Shown here piece after piece: positions 20,058 to 29,574 of a stretch of 64,000 nucleotides of DNA; position 1 is the stretch's first letter, and each line of letters opens with the position of its first letter. The stretch is from Chitinophaga pinensis (GTDB lineage Bacteria; Bacteroidota; Bacteroidia; Flavobacteriales_D; Crocinitomicaceae), in NCBI GenBank assembly GCA_945883825.1, contig CAMCYF010000004.1, positions 30,205-94,204 of the forward strand. Direction: 5' to 3'. The translations under genes and the position numbers were made by a program. The notes under the pieces were generated by a model. That model did not search any database and was not told the DNA's origin. It saw nothing but the letters and a program-made list of their open reading frames with translations.

Positions 20058-20489
20058 TCACCAATAAAGATATACCAAAACAACAACGAGGTAGCGAATA
20101 AACTTCCCAATAGCCATAAAGATTAACGACCAAAAGATATTGGCTCTAAAAAATCCAAGGGCTATTCCAATTATATCTCCAACTATCGGGAGCCAAGAGA
20201 GTAAAGCAAGCCAAACCCCGTATTTCTGAATGCTTGCTTTCCAGCTTTCAATTGTTTTTTGTTTTACACGCAATTTTTTTAACCATTCAGGATTTCCGAT
20301 ATAACCGATTCCAAAGTTTAAATAAGAACCTAAGGTATTGCCTGTAGATGCAATAAGTAAAGAACTAAGAGGATCATACTTTGCCGCAAGCATCGTTATT
20401 AAAAAAACTTCTGAAGCAATTGGAAGAATTGTAGCGGCTAGAAAACACGTTATAAATAAACCTAAATATCCTAGTTCAAATGCTGTCAT
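20058..20489 (-). CDS. YqaA-family (DedA/SNARE-associated) membrane protein
   Basis: LGLFITCFLAATILPIASEVFLITMLAAKYDPLSSLLIASTGNTLGSYLNFGIGYIG...LSWLPIVGDIIGIALGFFR. Confidence 0.88.
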   Translation of the reverse strand: MTAFELGYLGLFITCFLAATILPIASEVFLITMLAAKYDPLSSLLIASTGNTLGSYLNFGIGYIGNPEWLKKLRVKQKTIESWKASIQKYGVWLALLSWLPIVGDIIGIALGFFRANIFWSLIFMAIGKFIRYLVVVLVYLYW

Positions 20490-20495
20490 GGTAGA

Positions 20496-20530
20496 AACAA
20501 AAAAGGCCGGATAAACCGGCCTTTAAAAAA
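20496..20530 (-). terminator. Intrinsic terminator downstream of the 20543..22378 gene
   Basis: Perfect 9-bp stem AAAGGCCGG (20502-20510)/CCGGCCTTT (20516-20524), loop ATAAA, A/T tracts on both sides; minus-strand read gives a T tail. Confidence 0.75.
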
Positions 20531-20542
20531 TTATAATGTGAA

Positions 20543-22378
20543 TTAATTTTTTATAAACTTCTTAGTTACTGAAGTTCCGTTTGACGAAATAGTAACATAA
20601 TATAAACCATTATTAAAGGAAGCAGATTGAATTGTTGTTTGATTCTTTCCAAGTGGCAAGAAACCTAAATTCTGAGTTGCTACAATCTTACCTGATAAAT
20701 CCGTAACTTGAATACTTACCTCTGAAGGATTTGCAATATTCATTTCAAGGTTTACACTTGATGAACTTGGATTTGGATAAATTGAAACCCCAGAAATTTC
20801 AGTTGAATTCTCATTGATACCAATTGTAGGATCAAAATTTAAACGAACTACAGGAGTAGATGTTGTATAATACCAAGTACCATCTAATAAATCTAAAAAG
20901 AAAGATGTTTGAGGGTCAGTTGTTCCAGAATTTGAAATTTTTAATCCTGTGCCAAATGCTCCAACTACTGCCAAGTATGTTTTTCCTGCTTCAAGATTCA
21001 CAAGGTCATTTAATTCCATCACCAAGTTTGTGTTTAAGTCATTAGCAGCAACTATGAGTACAGCTGATTCAGTTATATATGCAAAATCTCCTGCGGCATC
21101 AAGTTCATATAGTTTAGCATAAATTTCAGTTCCAACTACAGTTCCGGTTGTTCCACCTAAGAGGCGCACATTAATAGCTTTGCACGATTGATTTTGAAAA
21201 ATATCAAATAAATTTCCAGCTTCAAATCCATCGTCTCCATTACTTTGTGAACCAGAGTAAGAATTAGCTGCAGTTGTCCCTTTGTCACGTGCATAAATAC
21301 TATTTGTAATAGCAAAAGAGATATTACTAATTGTATTATTAGATGGCAAATCGTCAAGAGAATCTGACGAAATTGCACTTGTCACAACAACATTTCCTAG
21401 TGTTGAAGCAGGAGTAAATGGAGTTACTATTTCTAAAGTTGCAGTATCTAAAGATGCAATATTTACTGAAGCACTCGTTCCTGAATATGTTCCAGAAGTA
21501 ACTGTGTAGACAACATTTGATTGGTTGTTTACACCACCATTAAATACTTTTGCAGAAAAATCAATTGGTGCAATTTGCGTAAGTGGAATTTGATAGTAAT
21601 TTAATCCTACTGAACCCCAAGATGAACTTGTAACAGATAAATCATTCGTAGAATTAGTTACAAGTTTAACATCGTCGATGTACCATCCATAAGTAATCCA
21701 AACATTTGGGTTTGCTGCTGAAGCAGGATAGTTAGTTGTCCAACTAAAACGAATATAAATTGGTGCAGGATTTGCTGACAAAATTGTACCTAAATTTATA
21801 GTTTTAGTATCAGCATTTGGGTATGCAGAACCTCCACTTGCAGAAAGAACTGTTTTATCTAAATTGTCACCAATTGTAATCCATGTTGATCCATCTGTAG
21901 ACATTTGAATCTCTTGCAAATCATTAAATCGAGCACCATATTGTCTAAAGGTTAAAGAAACTTGATTTGAACCGCCTAAAGAAACAATATCAATTGGTTG
22001 TGCAGTTGTCATAGTATAAGTTACATCTAATGCTTGGTCGCCAGTTTGTGCATTACCATTTGATAATTCTGCATTATTTCCTCCAGAACCGCCTGTTGCA
22101 GTTATTCCAGCTGTTGACCACCAACCTTGAGAAGTACTGTTTATATTCCATCCAAAATTTGCTGCTGTTTGTCCTGAATTTTGAATAACCCAAGTTGATG
22201 GTGTATTAAAATTATCTTCCCAAAGAGTTACACCTACAGTTTTTTGACTATCAGTAACTTTTGGAGCTTTTAACTCAGTTGTAATCAAATCTTGGAAGGT
22301 TATTAATCTCGGTGCTTTTTGCCCGAATGCAAGCATTGTTAAAATTGCAAATGCTCCAGAAAGTAAAAGTTTTTTCAT
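20543..22378 (-). CDS. Secreted multidomain protein with T9SS sorting domain
   Basis: Signal peptide MKKLLLSGAFAILTMLAFGQ; WEDNFNTPSTWVIQNSGQ...WYIDDVKLVTNS domain; C-terminal ISIYPNPSSSSVNLEM...TDLSGKIV...VTKKFIKN. Confidence 0.9.
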   Translation of the reverse strand: MKKLLLSGAFAILTMLAFGQKAPRLITFQDLITTELKAPKVTDSQKTVGVTLWEDNFNTPSTWVIQNSGQTAANFGWNINSTSQGWWSTAGITATGGSGGNNAELSNGNAQTGDQALDVTYTMTTAQPIDIVSLGGSNQVSLTFRQYGARFNDLQEIQMSTDGSTWITIGDNLDKTVLSASGGSAYPNADTKTINLGTILSANPAPIYIRFSWTTNYPASAANPNVWITYGWYIDDVKLVTNSTNDLSVTSSSWGSVGLNYYQIPLTQIAPIDFSAKVFNGGVNNQSNVVYTVTSGTYSGTSASVNIASLDTATLEIVTPFTPASTLGNVVVTSAISSDSLDDLPSNNTISNISFAITNSIYARDKGTTAANSYSGSQSNGDDGFEAGNLFDIFQNQSCKAINVRLLGGTTGTVVGTEIYAKLYELDAAGDFAYITESAVLIVAANDLNTNLVMELNDLVNLEAGKTYLAVVGAFGTGLKISNSGTTDPQTSFFLDLLDGTWYYTTSTPVVRLNFDPTIGINENSTEISGVSIYPNPSSSSVNLEMNIANPSEVSIQVTDLSGKIVATQNLGFLPLGKNQTTIQSASFNNGLYYVTISSNGTSVTKKFIKN

Positions 22379-22492
22379 TTTGTTTGGTTTTAATTTTTTT
22401 CAAATTTAGCGAATTAATACTAATAACCTTTATATTATCAATTAAACTGTAAAAACAAGAATAATAATCATATAAACTAATGAATTATTAGC

Positions 22493-23218
22493 TTAATTCC
22501 TTAAAACAAAGTTTTGACCTAAGTAAACTTTTCTTACCTGTTCGTCAGCAGCTAATTCTTCGGCTGTTCCGGATTTTAATATTTTCCCTTCAAATAAAAG
22601 GTAAGCACGATCGGTTATGGAAAGTGTTTCCTGAACATTATGATCAGTTATTAAGATACCGATATTCCTTTTTTTTAGTTCTGAAATAATACTTTGAATA
22701 TCTTCAACAGCAATAGGGTCAACTCCAGCAAATGGCTCATCTAGAAGCACAAATTTTGGATCTGTAGCAAGTGCTCTTGCAATTTCTGTGCGTCTTTTTT
22801 CACCGCCTGATAATTTGTCACCTATGTTTTTTCGAACATTAACCAAATTAAATTCAGTGAGTAACTTTTCTAACTTTATTTTCCTTTCAGGTTTTTTTAA
22901 ATCTGTCATTTCCAAAATAGCCATGATATTATCTTCAACACTTAGTTTTCTAAATACTGAAACTTCTTGGGGTAAATAACCAATTCCCATTTGTGCTCTT
23001 TTATACATTGGAACTTTAGTAATGTCTATTTCATCAAGGAAAACCGTGCCTTCATTTGGGCGAATTAGACCTACAATCACATAAAATGAAGTGGTTTTTC
23101 CAGCGCCATTTGGGCCAAGCAGTCCAACTATTTCCCCTTGATTTACTTCAATAGAAACACCGTCTACAACACTTCTACCTTTGTATGTTTTTCGAATATT
23201 TTGGGTATATAACTTCAC
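22493..23218 (-). CDS. lptB: LPS export ABC transporter ATP-binding protein LptB
   Basis: [79 protein letters not shown]. Confidence 0.96.
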   Translation of the reverse strand: MKLYTQNIRKTYKGRSVVDGVSIEVNQGEIVGLLGPNGAGKTTSFYVIVGLIRPNEGTVFLDEIDITKVPMYKRAQMGIGYLPQEVSVFRKLSVEDNIMAILEMTDLKKPERKIKLEKLLTEFNLVNVRKNIGDKLSGGEKRRTEIARALATDPKFVLLDEPFAGVDPIAVEDIQSIISELKKRNIGILITDHNVQETLSITDRAYLLFEGKILKSGTAEELAADEQVRKVYLGQNFVLRN

Positions 23219-23250
23219 GAGACAAAATTACATATAATTCAAGCTATTAG

Positions 23251-24027
23251 CTACTTTTTTTGTTTTTCGACACGCTTTGAGACAACTATCCCAATCTCGT
23301 ATAAAATTAATATTGGTATAGATACAATTATTTGAGAAATCACATCTGGCGGGGTAATGATTGCTGCTAAAATTAAAATTATAACGATAGCATGCTTTCG
23401 GTATTTTTTTAAAAATGCAGAATCAAAAAGACCAATTTTTGTAAGTAAGTAAGTTACTACAGGTAAAAGAAAGAAAAGTCCACAATAAAAAACAGTTGAT
23501 AGAATGGTACTCATATATGAATTTACCGTAAAAATATTTTCAATTTTACTACTCATCTGGTAAGAACCAAAAAATTGAATACTTAAGGGTGCAACAATAT
23601 AATATCCAAAAAGAATTCCCAAAAAAAATAATAAACTAACGTAGAAAACAATTCCACGCGCTAGATTTTTTTCTTTAAATTTAAGTCCAGGCCTTACAAA
23701 AGCCCAAATTTGATAGAAAAGATAAGGAAATGTTAAAACTATTCCTCCAAGAAAACTCATCATTAAGGCATATGAAAATTGACCTGAAACGGTCATACTT
23801 TGAAATTTAATAGGGATTTCAGTTATACAAATACCAAAATATTTGCACATTATTTGAAATGTTATAAACTCTTTCTTCGCCATAGAAAGAAAAACAACAT
23901 TAATAATTGTTTCTTGGTAAAACCAAATTACCGTTCCAACAATAAGGATAGCAATGGCAGCTCGCACAAGTCTCCACCTCAGTTCTTCCAAGTGATTTAA
24001 AAAGGGCATATTGCCTTGATCTTCCAT
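23251..24027 (-). CDS. tatC: Twin-arginine translocase subunit TatC
   Basis: MPFLNHLEELRWRLVRAAIAI; FPYLFYQIWAFVRPGLKFKEK; LLPVVTYLLTKIGLFD. Confidence 0.96.
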   Translation of the reverse strand: MEDQGNMPFLNHLEELRWRLVRAAIAILIVGTVIWFYQETIINVVFLSMAKKEFITFQIMCKYFGICITEIPIKFQSMTVSGQFSYALMMSFLGGIVLTFPYLFYQIWAFVRPGLKFKEKNLARGIVFYVSLLFFLGILFGYYIVAPLSIQFFGSYQMSSKIENIFTVNSYMSTILSTVFYCGLFFLLPVVTYLLTKIGLFDSAFLKKYRKHAIVIILILAAIITPPDVISQIIVSIPILILYEIGIVVSKRVEKQKK

Positions 24028-24126
24028 TCTACAAATTTAACATTCATTCTTAAATCATGAGCTTTTTAATGTCCGTAAATTGTTTACGACTTGCTTAAAT
24101 ACTTTTGTTATATAAAAAAGAATACT

Positions 24127-24438
24127 ATGAGAACAAGCTACGAAATTGAATCTTTAAAATTTAATAATTTAGATAGTACAGTAGAACTATCAGTTAAGGT
24201 GAGAGAAGCACAATTTACTTTTTCTTCCTCAATTTTAATGGATATGATTAATTTAAATTTAATCATTAATCAACTTCAAAAAAATAATCCTGAAATAGAA
24301 CTTTTGGATTTACTTATTGTTCAATCTGCCGAAAATTTTAATTTTTACGAACTGAATTTGACAGATTTGACAGATAAAAGTGTTGATACTGAAATTTTAA
24401 ATTATCAAGAAAAAATTATCAGGCAAATAAGAGCTTAG
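24127..24438 (+). CDS. Hypothetical protein (~103 aa)
   Basis: ORF from MRTSYEIESLKFNNLDSTVELSVKV. Confidence 0.55.
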   Translation: MRTSYEIESLKFNNLDSTVELSVKVREAQFTFSSSILMDMINLNLIINQLQKNNPEIELLDLLIVQSAENFNFYELNLTDLTDKSVDTEILNYQEKIIRQIRA

Positions 24439-24800
24439 GGTTGAATGAAGACAGTTTCTTCATTTACTTTTTCTTCCTCAATCTTAATAATTCCAATTCC
24501 GCTTTTGTCATCTTTTTCAACTTTAATACTCAAAACAGCAACACCAGCCTGTCCTGGCTTAAACAAATAATTATAGTCAAAAGTTGCCAATCCTTGAGTA
24601 TTTGTATAGGCAGTATCATATACTGAAATCTGATTAGGTAAGCCGGTAGTATTTTCACCATATAAAATAACCATTGCATTATTTACAAGAGCCTGTGTTT
24701 CGTCACGAACGTAAATATTTGCAGTTGTATTTATTTTTTTGTTGCAAGAGCTGAAAATAAATGAAGTAATAACGAGTAAATAAAGTATAGCTAATTTCAT
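24435..24800 (-). CDS. Putative lipoprotein, paralog of the next gene
   Basis: MKLAILYLLVITSFIFSSCNKK lipobox; TANIYVRDETQALVNNAMVILYG...VYDTAYTNTQGLATFDY. Confidence 0.75.
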   Translation of the reverse strand: MKLAILYLLVITSFIFSSCNKKINTTANIYVRDETQALVNNAMVILYGENTTGLPNQISVYDTAYTNTQGLATFDYNYLFKPGQAGVAVLSIKVEKDDKSGIGIIKIEEEKVNEETVFIQP

Positions 24801-24805
24801 TTTAA

Positions 24806-25168
24806 TTAATTTTCTAGGTAAATAGTTTCAACAGATGTCGAATGAACTCTGCATCTTGAATATCCAGAACCAACTTTCAAATTGTATTTAACAATTATAT
24901 CAAAGTAACCAGTTGTATTATCTGAAGAAGTAAAATAATCCCCCAAGTTTATTGTAGTGAATCCTGATGAATTTGTATAAGCAGTATCTACAAATTCTCC
25001 AGTTGGTGGAGTTGATTGTTGATCCCCAATAGCTACAACCATAGCACCATTAATAAGTTGGTTGCTAGCTGAACGCACAAATACTTTTAAAATAGAGTCT
25101 TCTTTTTTACAGTTTGTCAGTGTTAATAGCACAAATAGAAGACAAACAAGCGATATTCCTTTTTTCAT
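24806..25168 (-). CDS. Putative lipoprotein, paralog of the previous gene
   Basis: MKKGISLVCLLFVLLTLTNCKKED lipobox; LKVFVRSASNQLINGAMVVAIG...FVDTAYTNSSGFTTINL. Confidence 0.75.
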   Translation of the reverse strand: MKKGISLVCLLFVLLTLTNCKKEDSILKVFVRSASNQLINGAMVVAIGDQQSTPPTGEFVDTAYTNSSGFTTINLGDYFTSSDNTTGYFDIIVKYNLKVGSGYSRCRVHSTSVETIYLEN

Positions 25169-25456
25169 TTTTTAGTTTGAATTTCAAATTTACATTTTTT
25201 TTTCAAGCTTTAAAACTATTTTTTAGTTTTTTAGCATTGATTTTATTCATTATGACATTTTTAAATGTTATTGTTTCTTTTAAAACCCTTTTTAACTTTC
25301 TTCCCCAAAAAAGAAATAAAACGATATATTTAAGATTTGCTTCTTTCCTCATATTAATAACAAGTTATTTCTTTTACATTTGTAATCAACTTTAATAGAT
25401 TTAGAAAATTGATTTTTTAAACGCTCTAAGTCAAGTAAAAGTTACACAATTAACTT

Positions 25457-26479
25457 ATGAAAGATACTATTGACCAAGTCCGAAAACAAATAAATGATTT
25501 TGTAATTGATTCCTCCTTATCATTGGAAGCTTTTAGAATTCAATTTCTTGGCTCCAAAGGAGTAATGAAAGAATTATATTCGCTTTTGAAACTTGTGCCT
25601 AATGATGAAAAGCGAATAATTGGTCTCTTGCTTAATGATTTGCGCTCTGAAGTTGAAGCCAAAATTGAATTGGAAAAACAAAATTTTTTACAACTTGGTG
25701 TTCTTGATAAATCAATTGACTTAACTAAGTCTGGAGAAGATGCCGCTATTGGAAGTCACCATCCATTAACTCTTGTTAAGAGAGAAATTATTTCGATTTT
25801 TTCTCGAATTGGATTTACGATTTCTGAAGGCCCTGAAATTGAAGATGATTGGCATAATTTTTCTGCTTTAAATTTCCCGGAAGAACATCCTGCTCGTGAT
25901 ATGCAAGACACTTTTTTTATTGAAAAAGGAGAAAAAGAAATGGCGCTCAGAACGCACACAAGCTCTGTGCAAGTTAGAGTAATGGAAAATTCAAAACCTC
26001 CTATTCGCACAATTTCTCCAGGTCGAGTTTACAGAAATGAAGCAATTTCTGCACGCGCTCATTGTTTTTTTCACCAACTTGAGGGTTTATTTATTGATAA
26101 AAATGTCTCTTTTGCCGACTTAAAACAAACCTTGCTCTTTTTTGCTCGTGAAATGTTTGGCGAAAAAGCACAAATCCGCCTTCGGCCGTCTTATTTTCCG
26201 TTTACAGAACCAAGTGCTGAGGTAGATGTTTCCTGTACACTTTGTAATTCAAATGGTTGTAATGTTTGTAAATATTCTGGTTGGTTGGAAATCTTGGGTT
26301 GTGGAATGGTAGATCCAAGTGTTTTAGAAGCGAGTGGAATTGATTCTAAAATTTATTCTGGTTTTGCTTTTGGAATGGGAATTGAGCGAATTGCCCAGTT
26401 AAAATACCGCGTTACTGATCTTCGGCTTTATTCAGAAAATGACATTCGATTTTTAAACCAATTTAAAGCAGTAATCTAG
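25457..26479 (+). CDS. pheS: Phenylalanine--tRNA ligase subunit alpha
   Basis: HPLTLVKREIISIFSRIGFTISEGPEIEDDWHNFSALNFPEEHPARDMQDTF...GCGMVDPSVLE...GFAFGMGIERIAQLKYRVTDLRLY. Confidence 0.98.
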   Translation: MKDTIDQVRKQINDFVIDSSLSLEAFRIQFLGSKGVMKELYSLLKLVPNDEKRIIGLLLNDLRSEVEAKIELEKQNFLQLGVLDKSIDLTKSGEDAAIGSHHPLTLVKREIISIFSRIGFTISEGPEIEDDWHNFSALNFPEEHPARDMQDTFFIEKGEKEMALRTHTSSVQVRVMENSKPPIRTISPGRVYRNEAISARAHCFFHQLEGLFIDKNVSFADLKQTLLFFAREMFGEKAQIRLRPSYFPFTEPSAEVDVSCTLCNSNGCNVCKYSGWLEILGCGMVDPSVLEASGIDSKIYSGFAFGMGIERIAQLKYRVTDLRLYSENDIRFLNQFKAVI

Positions 26480-26481
26480 TT

Positions 26482-26820
26482 ATGGGATGGATCCAACTTG
26501 AGCGAAGAGAACAATTAGCAGAAATAGTAGATAGAAGTGCCCTAATTCCTCAACTGATTTTTAAACATAGCACTAGATGCAGTATTTCAAGTATGGCACT
26601 TAATCGCATTGAATCTCATGGCTTGCAAAATTCTTCTAATTTAGAATGTTATTTTTTAGACCTTATTCAATTCAGGGAATTATCGAACTTAATAGCGCAA
26701 GAACTCAATGTAATTCATCAATCACCACAGGCTATTTTACTTAAAAACAGAAATGTTGTTTACAGCGATTCTCATGGTTCAATCGATAATTTGGAAATAG
26801 AAAAAGCAAGTAATAGTTAA
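26482..26820 (+). CDS. ytxJ: YtxJ-like (DUF2847) bacillithiol-system redox protein
   Basis: 112 aa; PQLIFKHSTRCSISSMAL, YFLDLIQFRELSNLIAQELNVIHQSPQAILLKNRNVVYSDSHGSI. Confidence 0.82.
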   Translation: MGWIQLERREQLAEIVDRSALIPQLIFKHSTRCSISSMALNRIESHGLQNSSNLECYFLDLIQFRELSNLIAQELNVIHQSPQAILLKNRNVVYSDSHGSIDNLEIEKASNS

Positions 26821-26824
26821 AAAA

Positions 26825-27892
26825 ATGAAAAAAATACTTGTTTTCGTACTAATTTTTGGCTTAATAGGTGCTTTTATTTTTCCTCTATTTTTTTCGGACG
26901 ACACAACTGACGAAACAAAATTTCAATTTCAGTTTAATGAAAACTTACTAGTGACATTAGGTCAATCTGTAACGATACCTTTTGAAATAATTAATGAGGT
27001 TCAGAGTATTGATTTATTAGTAAATGGTGAACGTTTAAAAACTTGGAATCATCCAAAGGGTATTATAAAGTTTACATTTGATACTAAGAATAGATTAGTA
27101 GGTTCATATTCCTTGGAATTAGTTGCTAAACTTTCTGATGGATCTGAATTTAGAGATGAACGATACATGAGTATTTTGTCAGACATTGTTCCTGCGAAAT
27201 GGAGTTTAAAAATACTAAATAATTCCCCGCATTTAGAAACTAGTTTTACGCAAGGACTAGCTTTTGATTCTGGTAAATTATATGAAGGAACTGGAGATCC
27301 AAATCAAACTGGTGCAACACTGATTGCTGAGGTAGATATTGAATCAGGGCAAATTAAAAGGAATATTGGTCTAGCTGCACCTTATTTTGGAGAGGGAATT
27401 ACAATTTTTGGAGAGGATTTATATCAGCTAACTTGGAAAAATCAAAAGTGTCTAGTTTACGACAAGAAAACCTTTGTATCTAAAAAAGAATTTACCTACA
27501 CAGGAGAAGGTTGGGGCTTGTGTAATGACGGAAAAAATTTAATTATGTCAGACGGTAGTCAAAGACTTTATTTCAGAGACCCAAAAACCTTTCAATTAAT
27601 TAAAACAATTGAAGTTTATTCAGATCAAGGTCCAATTAATTACCTCAATGAACTTGAATATATTGAGGGTTTGGTTTATGCAAATATTTGGATGGCTAAT
27701 TCTATTGCAGTTATTGATCCATTGAGCGGTAAAACAATGGCAATAATAAATGCAGATGAACTTGTAAATTTACAAAAACAAGGAATAAATGGAAATGTTT
27801 TAAATGGAATTGCATACAATTCTACAAATAAAAAACTTTATTTGACAGGAAAATATTGGTCAAAATTATTTGAAGTCCAAATTTCAAAGTGA
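26825..27892 (+). CDS. Glutaminyl-peptide cyclotransferase (bacterial glutamine cyclotransferase family)
   Basis: HLETSFTQGLAFDSGKLYEGTGDPNQTGATL...YFGEGITIFGEDLYQLTWKNQKCLVYD...LNELEYIEGLVYANIW...VLNGIAYNSTNKKLYLTGKYWSKLFEV. Confidence 0.93.
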   Translation: MKKILVFVLIFGLIGAFIFPLFFSDDTTDETKFQFQFNENLLVTLGQSVTIPFEIINEVQSIDLLVNGERLKTWNHPKGIIKFTFDTKNRLVGSYSLELVAKLSDGSEFRDERYMSILSDIVPAKWSLKILNNSPHLETSFTQGLAFDSGKLYEGTGDPNQTGATLIAEVDIESGQIKRNIGLAAPYFGEGITIFGEDLYQLTWKNQKCLVYDKKTFVSKKEFTYTGEGWGLCNDGKNLIMSDGSQRLYFRDPKTFQLIKTIEVYSDQGPINYLNELEYIEGLVYANIWMANSIAVIDPLSGKTMAIINADELVNLQKQGINGNVLNGIAYNSTNKKLYLTGKYWSKLFEVQISK

Positions 27893-27978
27893 AAATATAC
27901 CTAATATTAGTGGAATATAATAGAATTAGAATCGTTAGTAAGATCGGATCAATAAATAGAGTATTTTAATTAAAATAA

Positions 27979-28662
27979 ATGGAACATATAAGAAAAGATT
28001 GGAGCGAAATTAAAAGTAACGATAGTTGGTCTATTTTTAAGATTATGTCAGAATTTGTTGAGGCATTTGACCGCTTATCTAAAATTGGCCCTTGCGTTTC
28101 AATTTTTGGCTCTGCACGTACTTCCGAGGATAATAACTATTATTTGTTAGGTGTCCAAATTGCGAAAGAATTGGGAAGTCTTGGTTACGGAATAATCTCT
28201 GGTGGGGGACCTGGAATTATGGAAGCCGCTAACAAAGGTGCTCAAGAAGCAAACTCACCTTCAGTAGGGCTAAACATCGACTTGCCCTTTGAACAAAATC
28301 ATAATCCATACATCGATCAATCTCACAATATATTATTTGATTATTTTTTCGTGAGAAAAGTAATTTTTGTTAAATATTCTCAAGCTTTTGTTATACTTCC
28401 TGGTGGTTTTGGAACCTTAGACGAATTATTTGAAGCTTTAACCTTAATTCAAACTAAGAAAATTAACAAAAGACCAATTGTACTTGTTGGAAAAGAGTAT
28501 TGGTCTGGTTTACTTGTTTGGATCGAAGAAACAATGTTAAGTGCCGAAAAAAATATTTCCAAAGAGGATTTAAATTTATTTAAGCTAGTAGATTCATCTC
28601 AAGAAGCCGTTGATTATATTGAAGATTTTTATAGGTCTAATATTTTATCTCCAAATTTTTAG
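27979..28662 (+). CDS. LOG-family protein (TIGR00730)
   Basis: VSIFGSARTSEDNNYY, GYGIISGGGPGIMEAANKGA, FVILPGGFGTLDELFEALTLIQT. Confidence 0.94.
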   Translation: MEHIRKDWSEIKSNDSWSIFKIMSEFVEAFDRLSKIGPCVSIFGSARTSEDNNYYLLGVQIAKELGSLGYGIISGGGPGIMEAANKGAQEANSPSVGLNIDLPFEQNHNPYIDQSHNILFDYFFVRKVIFVKYSQAFVILPGGFGTLDELFEALTLIQTKKINKRPIVLVGKEYWSGLLVWIEETMLSAEKNISKEDLNLFKLVDSSQEAVDYIEDFYRSNILSPNF

Positions 28663-28735
28663 TAATAATTCTCTAAAAAGTAAGTTATATAATTCTATTG
28701 AATCCTTATATTTGTCAAGTAATGCTATTGTAACT

Positions 28736-29560
28736 ATGAACTTTATATCGCTTTTTAATAACATTAAAAGTTTTATTTTTTCGAAGCATTTTTTAAAGCA
28801 TTTTGGTTACATAATTATTTTTCACTTGTGTGCCATATTTTTCACGATTCTTTATTTAAATTTTGCCACAAACCATGGAGAAAAAATTGCAGTCCCTAAT
28901 TTAGTTGGTTTAAGTGCTGAGGTAGCAAAACAAAAATTAGAAGATTTGGGATTGGAGTATCAAATACTTGATAGTGTTTACGATGCAAAATCTCCACTTT
29001 TTAAAAAGCCGGAAGGTACAGTATACGAGCAACTTGTTGAACCGACATTTTCATCTCTAATTTTTGTTAAGTCAAATCGGGTAATTGGCTTGCGTCTTAC
29101 TAAAAAAAATGAATTAATAGAAATGCCAAGTTTGATTCATAAGCAAGTTCAATTTGCTCAAAGTATTTTAGAAGGAAGAGGATTACGATATGTCATAAAA
29201 TATAGAGCAAGTAGTGAGGAAAACGGCTCTGTTATTGAACAACTTTATAAGGGCCAACGAATAAAAGATGGCGTACGTATTTCTGTTGGAGCAGTAATAA
29301 CTTTAATTGTAGGACAAAATGATTTGGGAGAACCTATAAATACCCCAAATTTAGTTGGTTTATATCGTGATGAAGCGATAAATATTTTAGATACAATGGG
29401 CATAACTTCATACAATATAATTTGTCCAGACTGCTTTACTTTTGAAGATTCAATTTCAGCTATTATTTACAGTCAAACTCCCGAGTACATAGAAGGTGCA
29501 ACAGTTTTAAAATCAACACAGTTTACAATTACAATGCAAAAAAATCCGTTAGAAGAATAA
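28736..29560 (+). CDS. Membrane-anchored PASTA domain protein
   Basis: One TM then PNLVGLSAEVAKQKLEDLGLEYQIL, MPSLIHKQVQFAQSILEGRGL, TPNLVGLYRDEAINILDTMGI. Start taken at MNFISLF. Confidence 0.9.
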   Translation: MNFISLFNNIKSFIFSKHFLKHFGYIIIFHLCAIFFTILYLNFATNHGEKIAVPNLVGLSAEVAKQKLEDLGLEYQILDSVYDAKSPLFKKPEGTVYEQLVEPTFSSLIFVKSNRVIGLRLTKKNELIEMPSLIHKQVQFAQSILEGRGLRYVIKYRASSEENGSVIEQLYKGQRIKDGVRISVGAVITLIVGQNDLGEPINTPNLVGLYRDEAINILDTMGITSYNIICPDCFTFEDSISAIIYSQTPEYIEGATVLKSTQFTITMQKNPLEE

Positions 29561-29574
29561 ATAAAATAATATCT

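Noticed and set aside
24435-25168. Adjacent small ORFs as a toxin-antitoxin pair
   Set aside because: Both are homologous lipoproteins with lipobox signals, not a toxin and a DNA-binding antitoxin.
25114-25395. 93-aa plus-strand ORF rich in Phe/Leu
   Set aside because: Overlaps a lipoprotein start and an AT-rich intergenic region; low complexity, no domain.
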